Shown here: in pieces, positions 15,792-26,663 of the stretch
Layout: each line of letters begins with the position of its first letter
Numbering within the stretch: position 1 is the first letter of the stretch
Source of the DNA: Pseudoxanthomonas sp.
Lineage (GTDB): Bacteria > Pseudomonadota > Gammaproteobacteria > Xanthomonadales > Xanthomonadaceae
DNA: 64,000 nt
Reading direction: 5' to 3'
Assembly (NCBI RefSeq): GCF_035999195.1
Contig: NZ_DASYGY010000009.1
Span: 372,001-436,000 of the forward strand
Notes under the pieces: generated by a model
Seen by the model: the letters and a program-made list of their open reading frames with translations, nothing else
Database searches by the model: none
What the model was told of the DNA's origin: nothing
Translations under genes and position numbers: made by a program

Positions 15792-16392
15792 CGCGCTGCC
15801 GCCGCTGGCGCAGTTGCAGGCGTGGCGCGCGCAGGGCCTGGACCGTGCGGATCCCGTGCGTTTCGACATCCTGCAGGCGCTGGCCGCCCGGCTCGGCACG
15901 CACGACGGCGAGGCCCGCCGCCTGCTGGAGACGCGACTGGCCGCGCTGATGCGCGCCTATGCCGAAGGCCTGGCACGCACGCACGCGTCCGCCGCGCCGG
16001 CCCCGGCACGCGAAAGCGGACTGCGGGGCCTGGTCGCCGCACTGCGGGCGCGCCACGGCGACGCCCCTGCGCCAGGCCCGTCGCCGGTCGCCCCGTCCGC
16101 GCTTACCGAGGCCCGGGAGGCGTGGGCGCAGGTCCGCACCGACAGCCAGTTGCGCGCGTCGCTGCACGATGTGCCCGCCGACGCCGGTCCGCTCAACTCC
16201 GGCATGCTGGTGCATCGCGCCCTGCACCTGATGCGAGCCGCGTCGCCGGGCTACCTGCAGCACTTCATTGCCTATGCCGACACGCTGTCTTCGCTGGAGC
16301 AGCTCCAGCAGGCGGCGGCGCTGCTCACGGCCACGGATACGCCGCGCCCCGCCAGGCGCGCACCGCGCAAACGGAAACCTGCCGCGAGCTGA
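15781..16392 (+). CDS. DUF2894 family protein, last gene of the motor-like operon
   Basis: 203 residues from the ATG at 15781 (a TTG two codons earlier is possible). Features of DUF2894: L-A-Q-L-Q-A-W-R-A-Q-G at the start, D-P-V-R-F-D-I-L-Q-A-L-A-A-R, and a C-terminal helical part N-S-G-M-L-V-H-R-A-L-H-L-M ... Y-L-Q-H-F. The middle is a Pro/Ala linker and the C-terminus is basic (R-R-A-P-R-K-R-K). Soluble and presumably cytoplasmic. Co-occurs with DUF3348 and the MotA/OmpA pair; no known activity. REP palindromes follow. Confidence 0.75.
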   Translation: MDGDALPPLAQLQAWRAQGLDRADPVRFDILQALAARLGTHDGEARRLLETRLAALMRAYAEGLARTHASAAPAPARESGLRGLVAALRARHGDAPAPGPSPVAPSALTEAREAWAQVRTDSQLRASLHDVPADAGPLNSGMLVHRALHLMRAASPGYLQHFIAYADTLSSLEQLQQAAALLTATDTPRPARRAPRKRKPAAS

Positions 16393-16427
16393 CGCAAGAA
16401 TTCCCGACCGTTGGCGTTGGCGAGGGT

Positions 16428-16492
16428 GTGGGAGCGACGTCAGTCGCGACAGGGCGTTACCGACAACCCATCGCGACTGACGTCGCTCCCAC
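16428..16492. repeat. REP inverted pair (REPIN-like)
   Basis: GTGGGAGCGACGTCAGTCGC... at 16428-16449 and its inverse ending in GCTCCCAC at 16471-16492 with a 21-base spacer. The same palindrome family recurs at 16573, 34834 and 41698, always outside or at the edge of genes. Confidence 0.85.
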
Positions 16493-16572
16493 GAAGCCTG
16501 TCGTGCCCCGATCCCACCGCGCAGTCCGTTCCATGCGGGCCACAACAATCCCGCTGGCGCCTGTTTGGAGCT

Positions 16573-16700
16573 GTGGGAACGACGTCAGTCGCGATAAGGC
16601 GTTACCGCGACCGCGCGGCGCGTCTGTAGGAGCGGGCCATGCCCGCGATGCTTTCGCCTCATCGAATGAAAAAGCATCGCGCCCATGGGGCGCTCCTACA
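16573..16700. repeat. Further REP half-site and a second REP-type hairpin
   Basis: A single REP half (GTGGGAACGACGTCAGTCGC) at 16573-16594, then a different family: TGTAGGAGCGGGCCATGCCC at 16625-16644 facing GGGGCGCTCCTACA at 16687-16700, with GCGATGC/GCATCGC extending the stem. This resembles the TGTAGGAGCGGGC REP of pseudomonads. A further half copy starts at 16701. These fill the gap between DUF2894 and namZ; no gene is present. Confidence 0.75.
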
Positions 16701-16774
16701 GGAGCGGGCAATGGGCGAGAAGCTTTAACGCGTCATCACGACAGACGCCGACCCCATGGCTTCGCCGGTCCAGC

Positions 16775-18043
16775 TCAGGGATACAGCAGATGCTGCCGGC
16801 GTAGTGCCTCGAACGCAGACAGCCCCGGCTGCCAACGCGCTTCGATGGCCTCCAGCGTGTCACCGCGTTCGATGGCGGCACGCAGGTCGCCTACGCCCGC
16901 CAGCCTGTCGAAGAACGACGGCTCGCCCGGCAGGAAGGCGAAGTCCTTCGGGTGCTGGTCATGCAAGGCCTTCAGCACGGCCAGGCCGGTGCGCACCGGG
17001 CGGAACGCATCGCGGTCGGTCACGTGCAGTTGCACGCCGGCGCAGGCCTGGCCGGCGTGCTTGGAGAACGTGGGCGTGAACCAGGTGGGACGGAACCGCA
17101 CGCCCGGCAACGCCATCGCGTTGAGCCGCGCGGCCAGCGCAGGCGCATCCACCCACGGCGCACCCACGGTTTCGAACGGGCGCGTGGTGCCGCGACCCTC
17201 GGACACGTTGGTGCCTTCCAGCAGCCCCATGCCCGGATAGACCAGGGCGGTGTCCGGTGTCGGCATGTTCGGCGACGGCGGCACCCACGGCAGCGCGCCG
17301 CGCAGCGGTTCGTCGCCACGTTGCCACCCCTGCATCGGCACCACGTGCAGCTCGGCGCCGATGCCGAATTCGGCGTTGAACAGCGAGGCCAGTTCGCCGA
17401 TGGTCATGCCGTGGCGCAGCGGAATCGGGAACAGGCCGACGAACGACGCCAGCGCGGGGTCCAGCACCGGCCCCTCCACTTCCACGCCGCCGAGTGGATC
17501 GGGTCGGTCGGCAACGATTACCGGAATGCCGGCGCGCCTGGCGGCACGCATCACGCCCGCCAGTGTGTACGGATAGGTGTAGAAGCGCGCGCCGACGTCC
17601 TGGATGTCGAACACCAGCACGTCGATGCCGGCCAGCATCGCCGGTGTCGGTTCGCGATGTTCGCCGTACAGGCTGTGCACCAGCAGGCCAGTCGCGGCAT
17701 CGCGGGAGGAGGCCACCTTGTCGCCGGCCTGCACATCGCCGCGCACGCCATGCTCGGGCCCGAACAGGGCCACAAGGCGGAACTCCGGATGCGTGGCGAA
17801 GCGGTCCACGTCGCTGCGCAGCTGGCTGTCCAGTCCCGTGGCGTTGGTCACCAGCCCGATCCGCTTGCCGCGCAGCAGGTCCAGCCGCTGTTCCAGCAGC
17901 ACCTCGATGCCCAGACGCGGTGCCACGGCCGTTGCGGCAGCGGCCGCATGCGACCAGAACGACGCCAGCGACAGCAGGGCGAACAGCACGCCGGCGCGGG
18001 CCGGGCGCAGTGCAGCATGCAGGGGACGATGGAACCGGGGCAT
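16775..18043 (-). CDS. namZ: NamZ-type exo-beta-N-acetylmuramidase (DUF1343)
   Basis: 422 residues from the ATG at 18043. A signal peptide (basic M-P-R-F-H-R, hydrophobic core 17-30, A-A-A-A cleavage region near 36) exports it. The mature part has the DUF1343 features: G-L-V-T-N-A-T-G-L-D at the start, L-F-G-P-E-H-G-V-R-G, F-D-I-Q-D-V-G-A-R-F-Y-T-Y, P-S-P-N-M-P-T and L-L-E-G-T-N-V-S-E-G-R-G-T. Members release N-acetylmuramic acid from the non-reducing ends of peptidoglycan fragments. It is divergent from the double-SIS protein gene at 18151, consistent with muropeptide salvage. Family call is firm; substrate use here is inferred. Confidence 0.85.
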   Translation of the reverse strand: MPRFHRPLHAALRPARAGVLFALLSLASFWSHAAAAATAVAPRLGIEVLLEQRLDLLRGKRIGLVTNATGLDSQLRSDVDRFATHPEFRLVALFGPEHGVRGDVQAGDKVASSRDAATGLLVHSLYGEHREPTPAMLAGIDVLVFDIQDVGARFYTYPYTLAGVMRAARRAGIPVIVADRPDPLGGVEVEGPVLDPALASFVGLFPIPLRHGMTIGELASLFNAEFGIGAELHVVPMQGWQRGDEPLRGALPWVPPSPNMPTPDTALVYPGMGLLEGTNVSEGRGTTRPFETVGAPWVDAPALAARLNAMALPGVRFRPTWFTPTFSKHAGQACAGVQLHVTDRDAFRPVRTGLAVLKALHDQHPKDFAFLPGEPSFFDRLAGVGDLRAAIERGDTLEAIEARWQPGLSAFEALRRQHLLYP

Positions 18044-18150
18044 AGTGTCACGACCGTTTGCTATCGTTGTCACGACGATAGCAGCCTGCGTCCGTCGCCG
18101 CGCAACCCGCCGGCAACGCCGCATTCTTCCGTTGTCAGGCGAGCACACCG

Positions 18151-20226
18151 ATGTCCCGTACGGCGAAACGCATCATGCGCAGCATGTCTTTCCTTGTCAT
18201 GGCCGGCGTGCTGGCCCCCGCGGCATCCCAGCCGGCGTCCAACCGCCTGGGTGTTCCGCCTTCCGCGCAGTCGCAGGACTTCGTGGCGAACAAGCAGCAG
18301 TTCCAGCTGCACAGCCTGCTGACCGAACAGCTCCATCCGCGCAGCTTCGACCTGAGCACGCGTATCGCCGCCGATACCGCCGACGGCCTGGCTTCGCTGC
18401 TGGCGGTGGACGAGGACATCGCGAAAGCGCTGCAGGGCGTGGCCGACGATCCGGCGCGCCTGGCCACGCTGGAGGCGGCATCGCGGGAGATCACCCGCGC
18501 GCTGCGCGAAGGCCATCGCCTGTACGTCTACGGCACCGGCTCCACCGGGCGCCTGGCCGAAACCATCGAAAGCGGCCTGTGGCGGCCCTTCTGGCAGCGG
18601 ACTTCGCAATCGCCGCTGATGGGAAGGATCGAGGCGCGTTATCCGGCGCTGGGCGAGCGCGTGCGCGGCGAGATCACCGGCGGCGACCGCGCGCTGATCG
18701 CTTCGCTGGAAGGCTTCGAGGACATTCCCGAGATCGGCCGCCTGCAGCTGCAGGACAACGGCATCCGGCCGCAGGACCTGGTGTTCGCGGTGACCGAAGG
18801 CGGCGAGACGTCGGCCGTGATCGGCACCGCGCTGGCCGCGGCCGAGCAGGCGGGCGCGGACGCGCGCCGTACCTGGTTCGTCTACAACAACCCGGACGAG
18901 GTGCTGCGCCCGTTCGAGCGCAGCCGCCGTGTGCTGGACGATGCGCGCATCACCAAGATCCCCCTGCCGACCGGCCCGCAGGCGATCACCGGCTCCACCC
19001 GCATGCAGGCGACGACGACCAGCCTGTACGTGCTGGGCGTGGTGCTGGAAGACGCCACCCGCGCGCTGCTGAGTGAAGTGCTGACCGTCGAGGAGCTGGC
19101 ATCGCTGGGCTTCAACGACACCGGCATCGCCGAGCGCCTGCGCGGATTCACCGCTCTGCAGCGGACCGCAGCGGCCGCTGCGCCGAAGCTGGCCGCGTGG
19201 ACCGACCGCGAGGCCGCCAGCTATGCCAACGGCCACCGCAGCACCTATCTCGCCACGCGCGCGCTGATGCCGGTGTTCGTCGACGTGACCGAACGCGCCC
19301 CGACGTTCCGCCTCGCGCCCCTGGATCCGGTCAATGCCGTCGAGCGCCGCTCGTGGATCCAGGTATGGACGCCGGCCGCCGATGGCGCACAGGCGTGGCA
19401 GGCGCTGTTGCACCGGCCGTTCCATGGCCTGGACAAGGCGCTGTACCTGCCGCCGTTCGAGACCGGCATTCCCGATCCCTACCTGCGCGAAGCCGCGCTG
19501 CGCGGCCTGTCGAATGCGGGCGACGAACAGCAGGCGCTGTACGACCTGTCCTACTCGCCGGCCAACATGCAGCGCAATGCGCCCGTGGCCGGAGACTCCG
19601 GCGCGCTGATCCTGCTCGGCGACGAAGCCCATCAGCAGGCGAACCGCGAGTGGCTGCAGGCCGCCACCCAGGCCGGTGCCGAGCTGGTGCTGGTGTCGGT
19701 GTCTGCGCGGCCGCTTGACTCGGACGTGCTGCGCGATGTCGCCGCCCTGCCCCGCCCGGTGCCGGTGATCGCGGTGACGGTGCCGCAGCGCGACGCATTC
19801 GAACTGGACCAGACCATCGTGCTGAAGATGCTGATCAACGCGCATTCCACCGGCGTGATGGCCAAGCTCGGCCGCGTGGTGGGCAACACCATGACCAGCG
19901 TGCAGCCCGGCAACCTGAAACTTATCGGCCGCGCCACCTGGCTGATCCTCTCGCACGTCAACGGCGTGCTGGAGACGCCGGCATGGCGCGATGCGCAAGG
20001 CACCACCGCGCCACTGACGTATGCCGAAGCGAATGCAGTGCTGTTCGAGGCCATCGAACAGCGCCGCAACGCGCCGGGCGCAGCCGGCCTGCCGGAAGTG
20101 GAGCTGTCCGTGGTGGCCGTGCTGGAAGCGCTGCGCAGCGGTCGTCCCGTGGACTGGACCGCTGCGGCCGACCGCCTGCGTGCCGGTGGACTCAATGCCT
20201 ATCTCGCCGCGCCTCCGGCGCGTTGA
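18151..20226 (+). CDS. Double-SIS MurQ/GKRP-like protein
   Basis: 691 residues, more than twice MurQ (about 300), near the size of glucokinase-regulatory protein. The N-terminal SIS part has L-L-T-E-Q (50-54), Y-G-T-G-S-T-G-R-L-A-E and F-A-V-T-E-G-G-E-T-S; a G-S-T-R-M-Q-A-T-T motif corresponds to the MurQ G-S-T-R-L-K. A final module carries the MurQ-like T-G-V-M-A-K-L-G-R-V-V-G-N-T-M. MurQ cleaves MurNAc-6-phosphate; GKRP binds sugar phosphates. The ATG at 18151 adds a signal-like N-terminus, whereas a GTG at 18283 with AGGA five bases upstream would give a cytoplasmic protein starting just before L-L-T-E-Q. Its role in MurNAc recycling with NamZ is inferred. Confidence 0.75.
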   Translation: MSRTAKRIMRSMSFLVMAGVLAPAASQPASNRLGVPPSAQSQDFVANKQQFQLHSLLTEQLHPRSFDLSTRIAADTADGLASLLAVDEDIAKALQGVADDPARLATLEAASREITRALREGHRLYVYGTGSTGRLAETIESGLWRPFWQRTSQSPLMGRIEARYPALGERVRGEITGGDRALIASLEGFEDIPEIGRLQLQDNGIRPQDLVFAVTEGGETSAVIGTALAAAEQAGADARRTWFVYNNPDEVLRPFERSRRVLDDARITKIPLPTGPQAITGSTRMQATTTSLYVLGVVLEDATRALLSEVLTVEELASLGFNDTGIAERLRGFTALQRTAAAAAPKLAAWTDREAASYANGHRSTYLATRALMPVFVDVTERAPTFRLAPLDPVNAVERRSWIQVWTPAADGAQAWQALLHRPFHGLDKALYLPPFETGIPDPYLREAALRGLSNAGDEQQALYDLSYSPANMQRNAPVAGDSGALILLGDEAHQQANREWLQAATQAGAELVLVSVSARPLDSDVLRDVAALPRPVPVIAVTVPQRDAFELDQTIVLKMLINAHSTGVMAKLGRVVGNTMTSVQPGNLKLIGRATWLILSHVNGVLETPAWRDAQGTTAPLTYAEANAVLFEAIEQRRNAPGAAGLPEVELSVVAVLEALRSGRPVDWTAAADRLRAGGLNAYLAAPPAR

Positions 20227-20314
20227 GGAGAGGCGGCGGCGCACGCGGCGCGTCCAGACGGATGGGGAAGTCCGCGCGCGTGCAACCCGCCCGAGCAGCG
20301 CCGCCTGACGCGCC

Positions 20315-20386
20315 GTAGCGTCGAGCTTGCTCGACGCCGGATCGCCAGACCCTGCAGGAAAAGCAGCGGAGCGGGCTCCGCTCTAC
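20315..20386. repeat. Inverted pair of GTAG palindromes (SMAG-like)
   Basis: GTAG followed by CGTCGAGC-TT-GCTCGACG at 20315-20337, and in inverse orientation AGCGGAGC-GG-GCTCCGCT followed by CTAC at 20365-20386. Both are short hairpins starting with GTAG, like the SMAG elements known from Stenotrophomonas. They lie in the gap between the double-SIS gene and the convergent tex gene. Confidence 0.6.
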
Positions 20387-20401
20387 GGTATCGGCGAGGC
20401 C

Positions 20402-22762
<2,361 letters not shown>

Positions 22763-22862
22763 TGCGTCCGTACTGGAGAACCCGATGGACCGGGTGGGAT
22801 CCCGATTGTGGCAACCGGCGGGCGCGCTGGAAACGGGTTGACAGCGGACCGGGGAATCGCCA

Positions 22863-22892
22863 AAGAAAAACGGGCCGCTCGCGCGGCCCGTT
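22863..22892 (-). terminator. Rho-independent terminator of the OmpA lipoprotein gene
   Basis: On the minus strand ACGGGCCGC, a GCGA loop, GCGGCCCGT, then TTTTTCTTT. It lies about 25 bases past the stop at 22915. Confidence 0.9.
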
Positions 22893-22914
22893 CTGCATGC
22901 GATGCGAGGACGGC

Positions 22915-23589
22915 TTACGAACGCACCGGCAGCACGCGGACCTCGACGCGACGGTTCATCGCGCGGCCGGCCTCGGTGTCGTTGCTCGCGACCGGGTAAC
23001 GCTTGCCCATGCCGACGATCTCGAAGCGCTCGCGCTGCAGGCCCTGGCCGATCAGGTAGTTGCCGACCGAAGCCGCACGCTGCTCGGACAGGCGCTGGTT
23101 GACCGCATCCGAACCGATGCTGTCGGTGTGGCCGCTGACTTCCACGATGGTCTGGTTGTACTCGCGCAGCGTGGCGGCCACGTTGTTGAGGGCGGGATAG
23201 AACTGCGGCTTCAGGTCGGCCTTGCCGAAATCGAAGGTCACGCCGTCGGGCAGGTTGAGCTTGATGACGTCGCCGTCGCGGCTGACGTCGATGCCGGTGC
23301 CGGCGGTCTGGCGGCGCAGCTCGGCTTCCTGGCGATCCTGGTAGGCGCCGATGGAGCCACCGGCGATACCGCCGATGCCCGCGCCGACCAGCGCACGCTG
23401 GCGACGCTCGGTCGCATCGCTGCCACTCAGCAGGCCGGCGACCGCACCGATGCCGGCACCGATCAGGGCGCCCGTGCGGGTGCGGTTGGGGTCGTTCGGG
23501 TCGCTGGTCTGGCCGGTGTAGCTGGCGCAGCCGCCCAGCATCGTCACGGTAAGCGCCGCGAGGGCGCCGGTCTTGAGCATCGCGTTCAT
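22915..23589 (-). CDS. OmpA-family outer-membrane lipoprotein with glycine zipper
   Basis: 224 residues from the ATG at 23589, with AGGAGGATGT just upstream. Lipobox L-G-G-C at 18-21 marks a lipoprotein signal. Residues about 40-85 form glycine-zipper sequence (A-L-I-G-A-G-I-G-A-V-A-G and G-A-G-I-G-G-I-A-G-G), then a C-terminal OmpA domain with G-H-T-D-S-I-G and N-R-R-V-E-V, which binds peptidoglycan. This is the YiaD-like organisation. Probably tethers the outer membrane to the wall. Monocistronic with its own terminator. Confidence 0.9.
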   Translation of the reverse strand: MNAMLKTGALAALTVTMLGGCASYTGQTSDPNDPNRTRTGALIGAGIGAVAGLLSGSDATERRQRALVGAGIGGIAGGSIGAYQDRQEAELRRQTAGTGIDVSRDGDVIKLNLPDGVTFDFGKADLKPQFYPALNNVAATLREYNQTIVEVSGHTDSIGSDAVNQRLSEQRAASVGNYLIGQGLQRERFEIVGMGKRYPVASNDTEAGRAMNRRVEVRVLPVRS

Positions 23590-23697
23590 ACATCCTCCTG
23601 GGTGGTGCGGGGGAAATCCCGGAACGGCGGCAAGCCTACCCAGCAAAATGTTCACACCACGCGATTTGAGCCCTGTTCATTCAGGTGCCGTGGGGCA

Positions 23698-25158
23698 TCA
23701 CGCCAGCAGCCGGCGGGCGGCGTCCGCGTCCAGCGAGTGCTCCCAGTCGCCCATCAGCGAGAGGTACAGCAGCTTGTCGAACTCGGGACCGAAGCGGCGG
23801 ATCACCGCGTCCGGATCGGGAATCAGCTTGGCATCCGCGATCAGGCCGAAGTGCATGCGGCCGTTGTAGCTGAGGATGGACACGCCGATGCCTATGGAGC
23901 CGGTCTGTGGCACCCAGAACATCATGTCGCGGACCCGCGAGCCGCCCATGTACAGCGGTTGCTGGGGGCCGGGAACGTTGGTCGCGACCGCGGTCGCCTT
24001 CCGCGAGAACAGCTCCAGCGCGACGCTCTGGATGGCTGAAGGCGCCATGCCGAGTGCGGCAAGAAGTCCAAACGCAACAATGGCTTGGCGCGAGTTCTTG
24101 AGATCACGCATGCACTCGGCGACGCGCTCCAGACGGCGGATCGGGTTGTCCTCGCCCACCGGCAGGTCCAGGAACACCAGGCCGAAATGGTTGCCCAGCT
24201 TGCGCGCGTGTTCGAGCGGACGCAGGTTGACCGGAACGGTCGCGCGCAGAGTCACGCCATCGAGCTGCTCGCCGCGCTCCAGCATGTAGCTGCGCAGCGC
24301 ACCGGCGGCGGCGGCCATCAGCACGTCGTTGACCGTGCAGTCGCAGGCGCGCCCGACCGCCTTCACCTCCTCCAGGTCCAGCGGCTCGGCCCACGCGACC
24401 CGTTTGCTGACACCGAGCTTGCCGCGCAGCAGGGTCGGCGGATCGTCCGACAGCGACAGGGCGTGCAGCAGTTCGCGACCGATCTCGCCGCCCTCCTTCG
24501 CCAGCATGGTCGCCAGCGTGGGGTCCTGCATCATCTCCATGCCCTTGCCGATCACCTTGCCGCCGATCTGCACATAGCGATCGATGGCCCCGACGCGTCG
24601 CACGACCTCCGCGCCGTCCTTCTTCAACCAAGCCGAACGCAGGTCCTTGCCGGCGTCGGGTTTGCGGCTGGTGTCGGTCAGCGACAGCAACACCTGCACC
24701 AACGCAATGCCATCGGCGTAACTGTGGTGGATGCGCGCCACCAGCGCCGAACCGGTGCCATAGCGCTCGATCAGGTGGAACTGCCAGAGCGGCTTGGTCT
24801 TGTCCAGCGGGGTCGATGCCATCTGGCTGGTGAAGCGTTCGAGCGCCTTCTTCTCGGCCTTGGCATCGTGCCGGCCGGGCAGCGCCGAGATACGCACGTG
24901 CCAGTCCAGGTCGAAGTCCTGGTCGGTCACCCACGAGGCGCCGGCGGGCGTGTCCACCGCCTTCTGCAGAAAGCGCGGATAGGCCAGGAAGCGTTTCCTG
25001 ATCACCTGCTTGAGCCGGTCGAGCGTCATCGGCTCGTCGAACATCAGCACGCCGGTGATCATCATCGGATTGGTCGGGCGGCACATCCGCAGCCAGGCGG
25101 TATCCACCCGCGACATCGGCTCGCGACGCGGCTTCGGCGGCGCTTTCTTCGTTGCCAT
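23698..25158 (-). CDS. Wax ester synthase / diacylglycerol acyltransferase (WS/DGAT)
   Basis: 486 residues from the ATG at 25158 with AGGAGGGC upstream. The active-site motif H-H-S-Y-A-D-G at 144-150 matches the HHxxxDG of bacterial WS/DGAT acyltransferases, which transfer acyl-CoA to alcohols or diacylglycerol. The N-terminal M-S-R-V-D-T-A-W-L and C-terminal N-V-P-G-P and P-L-Y-M-G-G-S motifs also fit. No signal peptide; these enzymes associate with the membrane surface. Storage lipid synthesis is known for the family, but in xanthomonads the physiological product is not established. Confidence 0.9.
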   Translation of the reverse strand: MATKKAPPKPRREPMSRVDTAWLRMCRPTNPMMITGVLMFDEPMTLDRLKQVIRKRFLAYPRFLQKAVDTPAGASWVTDQDFDLDWHVRISALPGRHDAKAEKKALERFTSQMASTPLDKTKPLWQFHLIERYGTGSALVARIHHSYADGIALVQVLLSLTDTSRKPDAGKDLRSAWLKKDGAEVVRRVGAIDRYVQIGGKVIGKGMEMMQDPTLATMLAKEGGEIGRELLHALSLSDDPPTLLRGKLGVSKRVAWAEPLDLEEVKAVGRACDCTVNDVLMAAAAGALRSYMLERGEQLDGVTLRATVPVNLRPLEHARKLGNHFGLVFLDLPVGEDNPIRRLERVAECMRDLKNSRQAIVAFGLLAALGMAPSAIQSVALELFSRKATAVATNVPGPQQPLYMGGSRVRDMMFWVPQTGSIGIGVSILSYNGRMHFGLIADAKLIPDPDAVIRRFGPEFDKLLYLSLMGDWEHSLDADAARRLLA

Positions 25159-25222
25159 GCTTGCCCTCCTCTCCCGCGCCGAGTGAAGCACGCGGCGCCG
25201 AAAGGCGTCAACGCGGCTCAGC

Positions 25223-26635
25223 TCACGTCTTGCGATAGGCGGCCAGTGCGCCGTCGCGGCCCGCCGCCAGGTCGGCGATGGGTTGGCGCGGATACCCGGG
25301 CGCGAGCTTCGCCAACACGTCGGGCTTCTGCCATGGCGCGAAGCGCAGCGGCAGCGGAACCGGCGCCAGTTCCGGCACCCAGCGCGCGATGTACGTGCCG
25401 TTGGGATCGAACTTCTCCGCCTGCGTCACCGGGTTGAACACGCGGAAGTACGGCGCGGCATCGGCGCCGGTGCCTGCGGTCCATTGCCAGCCGAGCGTGT
25501 TGTTGGCCAGGTCGGCATCCACCAGCGTGTCCCAGAACCAGCGCGCACCGTGCAGCCAGTGATAGCGCAGGTGCTTGGTCAGATAGCTGGCGACGATCAT
25601 GCGCACGCGGTTGTGCATGTAGCCGGTGGTCCACAGTTCGCGCAGGCCGGCGTCGACGATCGGCACGCCGGTGCGGCCGCGCTGCCAGGCCGCCAGCGAC
25701 GCCGGATCGACCTTCGCCCAGTCGAAATGCTCGAACCGCGGATTGAGGTTCTGCGTGGTGGTCTGCGGGAAATGGTGCAGCAGGTGGTAGCCGAACTCGC
25801 GCCAGCCCAGCTCGCGGATGTAGCCGTCCATGTCGGCGCTGTTGGCGGCGGTACGCACGCGCTCCAGCTCGGCCGTGATCCGCCAGGGTGCGATTTCGCC
25901 GAAGTGCAGGTGCGGCGACAGGCGTGAGGTGCCGACGCGGTCGGGCCGGTCGCGATCGCTGCGGTAGCCGTTGAGCGCACCGTCGATGAAGACCTCCAGC
26001 GTCTCGCGCGCACCGGCCTCGCCCGGCGTCCAAGCGTCCCAGAAGCTGGCGTCCCAGCCGAGCGACGGCATCAGGTTCCATGCCTCCAGCGGCTCGCTCC
26101 CCATCGCCGGATCGACAGACGGCAGCCGCTCCGGCGCCGTCCATGTGTCGGGCACGCGCCACTGCGTCAGCGCCGCGCGCCAGAACGGCGTGAACACCTT
26201 GTAAGGACTGCCTTGTTGCGTGGCGAGGTCCCAAGGCTCGAACAGCAGCACGCCCTTGAAGCTCTCGACCTGCAGCCCGCGTTCGCGCAGGGCCTTCTTC
26301 AGCGCCGCATCGCGCGGCTGGGTGGCCGGCTCGTACTTGCGGTTCCAGAACACGGCCTGGGCCGCGGTCTCGGACACCAGCGTGTCCAGCGCAGCCGCGC
26401 TGGGACCGCGGCGCAGCAACAGACGCGATCCGCGGTGCCGGAGGTCGGCGTCGAGCGCCGACAGCGAGCGGTGCAGCCAGGCGTTCGATGCAGCGCCAGG
26501 CGCCCATTCCCCTTCTTCTTCCGGCGCATGCACATACACCGGGACAGGCGTGTAGCCGCCGTCGAGCGCGGCGCGCAACGCCGGGTTGTCGTCCAGGCGC
26601 AGATCGTGGCGAAACCAGACGAGGGCGTTGGGCAT
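25223..26635 (-). CDS. phrB: Deoxyribodipyrimidine photolyase
   Basis: 470 residues from the ATG at 26635 (M-P-N-A-L-V-W-F-R-H-D-L-R). Class I CPD photolyase: N-terminal antenna domain with W-F-R-H-D-L-R-L-D-D-N-P and C-terminal FAD domain with F-W-R, T-S-R-L-S-P-H-L-H-F-G-E, W-R-E-F-G-Y-H-L-L, M-H-N-R-V-R-M, W-D-T-L-V-D-A-D-L-A-N-N and W-Q-W-T-A-G-T-G. It repairs UV-induced cyclobutane dimers with blue light. It starts 28 bases after the alr stop on the same strand, so the two may be cotranscribed. Confidence 0.95.
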   Translation of the reverse strand: MPNALVWFRHDLRLDDNPALRAALDGGYTPVPVYVHAPEEEGEWAPGAASNAWLHRSLSALDADLRHRGSRLLLRRGPSAAALDTLVSETAAQAVFWNRKYEPATQPRDAALKKALRERGLQVESFKGVLLFEPWDLATQQGSPYKVFTPFWRAALTQWRVPDTWTAPERLPSVDPAMGSEPLEAWNLMPSLGWDASFWDAWTPGEAGARETLEVFIDGALNGYRSDRDRPDRVGTSRLSPHLHFGEIAPWRITAELERVRTAANSADMDGYIRELGWREFGYHLLHHFPQTTTQNLNPRFEHFDWAKVDPASLAAWQRGRTGVPIVDAGLRELWTTGYMHNRVRMIVASYLTKHLRYHWLHGARWFWDTLVDADLANNTLGWQWTAGTGADAAPYFRVFNPVTQAEKFDPNGTYIARWVPELAPVPLPLRFAPWQKPDVLAKLAPGYPRQPIADLAAGRDGALAAYRKT

Positions 26636-26663
26636 GAAGAGGCTCGGCAATACGATGCGGGGT

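Noticed and set aside
16428..16700. CRISPR array
   Set aside because: The repeats are inverted, of two types and irregularly spaced, so they are REP palindromes.
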